Shown here: one piece after another, positions 61,029 through 64,000 of the stretch | Position numbering within the stretch: position 1 is the first letter of the stretch | Layout of the letters: each line of letters starts with the position of its first letter | Assembly: GCA_025758065.1 (NCBI GenBank) | Contig: CP107199.1 | Coordinates: 3,879,501-3,943,500, forward strand | From: Lachnospiraceae bacterium | GTDB lineage: Bacteria > Bacillota > Clostridia > Lachnospirales > Lachnospiraceae | Direction of reading: 5' to 3' | Length of the DNA: 64,000 nt | Translations under genes and position numbers: made by a program | Notes under the pieces: generated by a model | What the model was told of the DNA's origin: nothing | The model's database searches: none | What the model saw: only the letters and a program-made list of their open reading frames with translations

Positions 61029-64000
61029 ACGTTTCCATTGATCTTGCCTCTTATCTTGCGGCTTACAGTATTAGCCAGGATATCTTCAAATAATTCCCTG
61101 TCACCATCCTTTATCAGATTTTCCAATTCCAGAATATCCTCTTCCAGATGGGTAAGAAGACTTGTGAAAGATACTTTTATCCCCTGATATCTGGCACTTA
61201 TATCCAGACGTTTTGCTGAAAATCCTTCTATCTTTTCTTCTTTGTCAAAATCCTCAAATAAAGAACTCTGGGTAAGCTGATGATCAGTCAGAAAAATCCT
61301 GTTTTCAAAATACACCTGGTTCAGATTTGTTATCACACTGTCTTTATCCATTCCCTTTACATCAGTCGCCAGATATTCCTGTATATGTTTTACATCATCT
61401 ACGATCTGATCAGGTAATTTTACATATGCAAGGCCTTTTTCACTTTCATAACACTTTGCAAAAAATCCTGCTCTGTGCTCATATAAACTTATCTTATCTT
61501 CATTGGTCTTCTGATCTTTTTCAATCTGCTGCGCTTTATCTATTGTCTGTGTTTTTTCAGCTACCTGCTTCTGCAGTTCCTGAGGAAATATCTTCAGCCA
61601 ACTAACACATGTATCCAGACGTTCCCTGATTGCTTCATAATCAGTCAGCGCCAGCTGCCCCAGAATCGATTCTCTTTCTTCCTGCTGCCTTTTGATCTGC
61701 CTTTCCTGTTCTGCTATATCATAACGGATCTGATCCAGGTCATCATCCAGATCTTCCAGATGCTGCTTTCTGTCCTTCAGATAACGCACGCTGTGCACCA
61801 GCATTTCATGATCTGACTTTAAACCAATAAGTGCTTTATCATACCCTTCTGCTGCATTTTTTGCTTCAAAAAATACTTCATAAGAACAGGTCAGATACAA
61901 TTTTTCTGCAATTTCAAGAACTGCCCTCTTCTTATTTTTAATATTCTCCAAAAATGCAGTCAACTGTTCTTCCAGCTTTCTGTTTGCAATACGAAGCTGC
62001 TCCTGCTCCCGTTCCTGCTCCATAAGGCTGTTAAGTGCTTCCCTCATATCAGTATCATCCGGAAGGCACTTATATTCCTCTTCTAACCTGCATTTTCTCT
62101 GCTGCAAGATCTCACATTCACGTTGGATCAATGCGATGTTTTCTTCTATCTCTGCAATCCGTTTTTTACATTCTTCTATTCTGACCAGACGATTTCGTTC
62201 TCTTGCCTTTATGCCTAAATAACCGGCCTGGTACTCCCCTGTGACCGTTCCGGTCAGAACCCCCATATGATAGGTGCCATCAGAGGTTATTGATACCATT
62301 TCCTCACCACCGTAAGAAATATTACTTAGTATTCCGGTAAGCCTCTGATTGGAAAAAATATCATTTACATTTTCATTCAGTTCAAGAACATCCAGCAGGC
62401 TTTTTCCTTCTGCCGGTTTACCTGCAAAAAGGTAATGATCCTCACATCCCTTTACCGGAACCAGCACCTGTTCTTTATACTGTTCCTCTACTACAATGGC
62501 ATCCAGGATCCCCATTTTAAGAAGGGCTTCTTCCAGATGATCACAGGTCTCATCATCCAGTCCTGCTCCAAATTCGATCACTTTATAAAATTCCTGATAT
62601 GGTATTCCCGCTTTTTTCAGACGTTCACGGTTCCTTACCACTGTATCCGGCCGTTCAGGCTGCGGCTCTTTCTGATTTTCCCATTCCGCAAGCTCTATTT
62701 TCACCCTGGAAAGTTCCTCTTTTTCCAGATTCCATTCATGCTTTTTTGCACCGATATCTGTAACGATCCCAGCATTCTTTTCAGCCCATTTATCTCCCAC
62801 TTTCTGGCGGACCGTCACAAAATCAGAAGTTTTATCATAATGATCTGCAAATGTACTCAGTCTTCCTAAAAGATCCCGGTCAAGCTTCAGTTCCGTATTA
62901 TCCTCATTCCATTTATAAAAAGCCTCTTTCCATTCATTTTCTACCTGGATCAGAAGATCTTCCAGCTCCGCTATTTTTCTCTGCACCTGATCCAGTTCCC
63001 GTATCTGTTTTTCCCGCGCCTGGAGCATTTCATCTTTCTGCTTTTCAAGGATCTTCAGTTCTTCCAATATTTGAAATCCACTTTGTATATTTTTACGTAC
63101 ACCATCAAATTGCTGCCTGTGAAGATCAAATTTGTAGGGTTCATCCAGCTTTTCACAAAGTTCATCCTTCATAAAAACAAACTCCTGAAAAGCCATCTGC
63201 TCAGCTTCATCCTGCATTTCCTCTAACAGCGCATCTATCTCTTTTTCTTTTTCGTATTTTCTGTCTTCCTCTTCTTTTACCTGCTTTTCCACATCGCGGT
63301 ACTGTTCCTCTTTAGAAGCAAGAAATTTATTTTTTTCTGCCAGGATCTTACTATGCTGAGCGATTTCCTCAACCAGCTGCACTTCTCTTGTTTTTAACGC
63401 TACTGCATCACTTTTACTTAAGGATTCTTTTTCTTTTTCAAATGTCTCTCTTTTGCCATTCAGATCCTGGATCCGAAGCTCCAGCTGCCGGATTTTTTCT
63501 GTGCAGTCAGCATATTTATCCTGGTATTCTTTTTGTTCTTTCAGCGCTTCCTGCAGCTTCTGCTGTGCCTGCATATAGCGGTCTGCTTTATCGTACAACA
63601 GGATTTTATTATACTTATTAAATACCGTATATATCTTCTCCGCTGCCTGTTTCGCTTCCCTGCGTCCTTTCAGGTTCATATTCATGGTATCCATGTTTTC
63701 AATAGCTTCGGACATAGGACGCAGATCTTCATCTGACAATGGCTGAAGAGAATCGCTTAATATATCATTGATCACAGATGGTTTAAAATCTTTTGACAAT
63801 TTCGGTGTACGAAGCTGGATCAGAAGATCTACCATTTCCTTATATTCGTCCGCTGTTTCAAAACCAAATATCTGGCGGTTTACATATTCCATATATTCCA
63901 CCTGCCGTTCAAACACACGGCCTCCGTCAGCAACCCTGTTTTCCAGCTCTTTCTTTGAAAGGGTTACTTTTTCACCTATATCTTTGTAAAGAAAAAAATC
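60965..64000 (-). pseudogene. jetC: Wadjet type II SMC-like ATPase JetC (TIGR02680), C-terminally truncated, runs off right edge
   Basis: 1,011 codons are visible; the N terminus, including Walker A, lies beyond the window. The region YVNRQIFGFETADEYKEMVD, then LLIQLRTPKLSKDFKP, is the family's post-head segment. Long coiled coils follow, then the hinge-like middle (GILDAIVVEEQYKEQV; GTYHMGVLTGTVTGEYQAGY) and the second coiled coil. The protein is coherent up to SRKIRGKI; the next ~20 residues match nothing and end at 60965. The final ~250 residues, which should hold the LSGGEKA signature and Walker B, are missing. The ATPase is therefore predicted inactive unless it is supplied in trans. Confidence 0.85.
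61030..61056. other. Deletion junction between jetC and jetD
   Basis: On the minus strand, coherent JetC sequence (SRKIRGKI) ends and coherent JetD sequence (QWKRVFTGFRDKY) begins within these bases, in different frames. An internal deletion removing the 3' end of jetC and the first codons of jetD explains this. Confidence 0.7.

Overview
The window looks like a chromosomal segment of a low-to-mid GC, strictly anaerobic, spore-forming Clostridium relative, most likely of the Lachnospiraceae. The clues are an [FeFe]-hydrogenase maturase (hydF), sporulation genes (spoIIP, gpr), a T-box in front of pheST, a Firmicutes-type rimP-nusA-ylxR-ylxQ-infB-rbfA operon, and AGGAGG-type ribosome binding sites on almost every gene.

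Layout. 1-17.6 kb is a conserved information-processing block, all on the minus strand. Read in the direction of transcription it runs hydF, then rimP-nusA-ylxR-ylxQ-infB-rbfA-nrnA-truB-ribF, then rpsO, pnp, gltX, a UvrD-type helicase, a cobalamin adenosyltransferase, a DUF1292 protein and the start of a response regulator. 17.6-31 kb is metabolic and mixed-strand: an orphan HicB-like protein, a cysteine desulfidase with a divergent LysR, a second LysR, ilvC and ilvN, a HAD phosphatase, a NudC-like Nudix enzyme, a MATE pump, an SPFH protein, and asparaginase with azlCD. 29.9-44 kb carries hemW-lepA-spoIIP-gpr interrupted by an EamA transporter, a GlpP-type antiterminator, a nucleoside hydrolase/ABC-transporter operon, then rpsT, a TIGR01440 protein and holA. 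44-51.3 kb holds a MarR-MATE pair, a tyrosine phosphatase, a tRNA-Gly(CCC) and three insertion sequences. 51.3-64 kb holds an AI-2E permease, a small unknown gene, pheT/pheS with a T-box leader, a LysR/brnQ pair, and the end of a Wadjet type II (JetC/JetD) defence locus that runs off the right edge.

Main unexplained structure. (1) A family of about 160-bp palindromic repeats has four copies (15366, 27451, 35445, 36661). Each copy ends only 21-28 bp before the start codon of a gene. The arms keep pairing through G-U wobbles on one strand and through compensatory changes. (2) The Wadjet locus is damaged: jetC has lost its C-terminal ATPase part and is fused out of frame to a jetD lacking its first residues. 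(3) Two adjacent insertion sequences have interlocking 9-bp target duplications that reveal the order of insertion. (4) Intergenic spaces carry clusters of strong hairpins (rpsO-pnp, hydF-rimP, ilvC 3' end). (5) A leader terminator precedes the nucleoside hydrolase/ABC operon, whose downstream neighbour is a GlpP-like antiterminator.

Starts were moved inward from the longest reading frame wherever a clear ribosome binding site decided it. Family names come from recognised motifs and memory, not from a database search.
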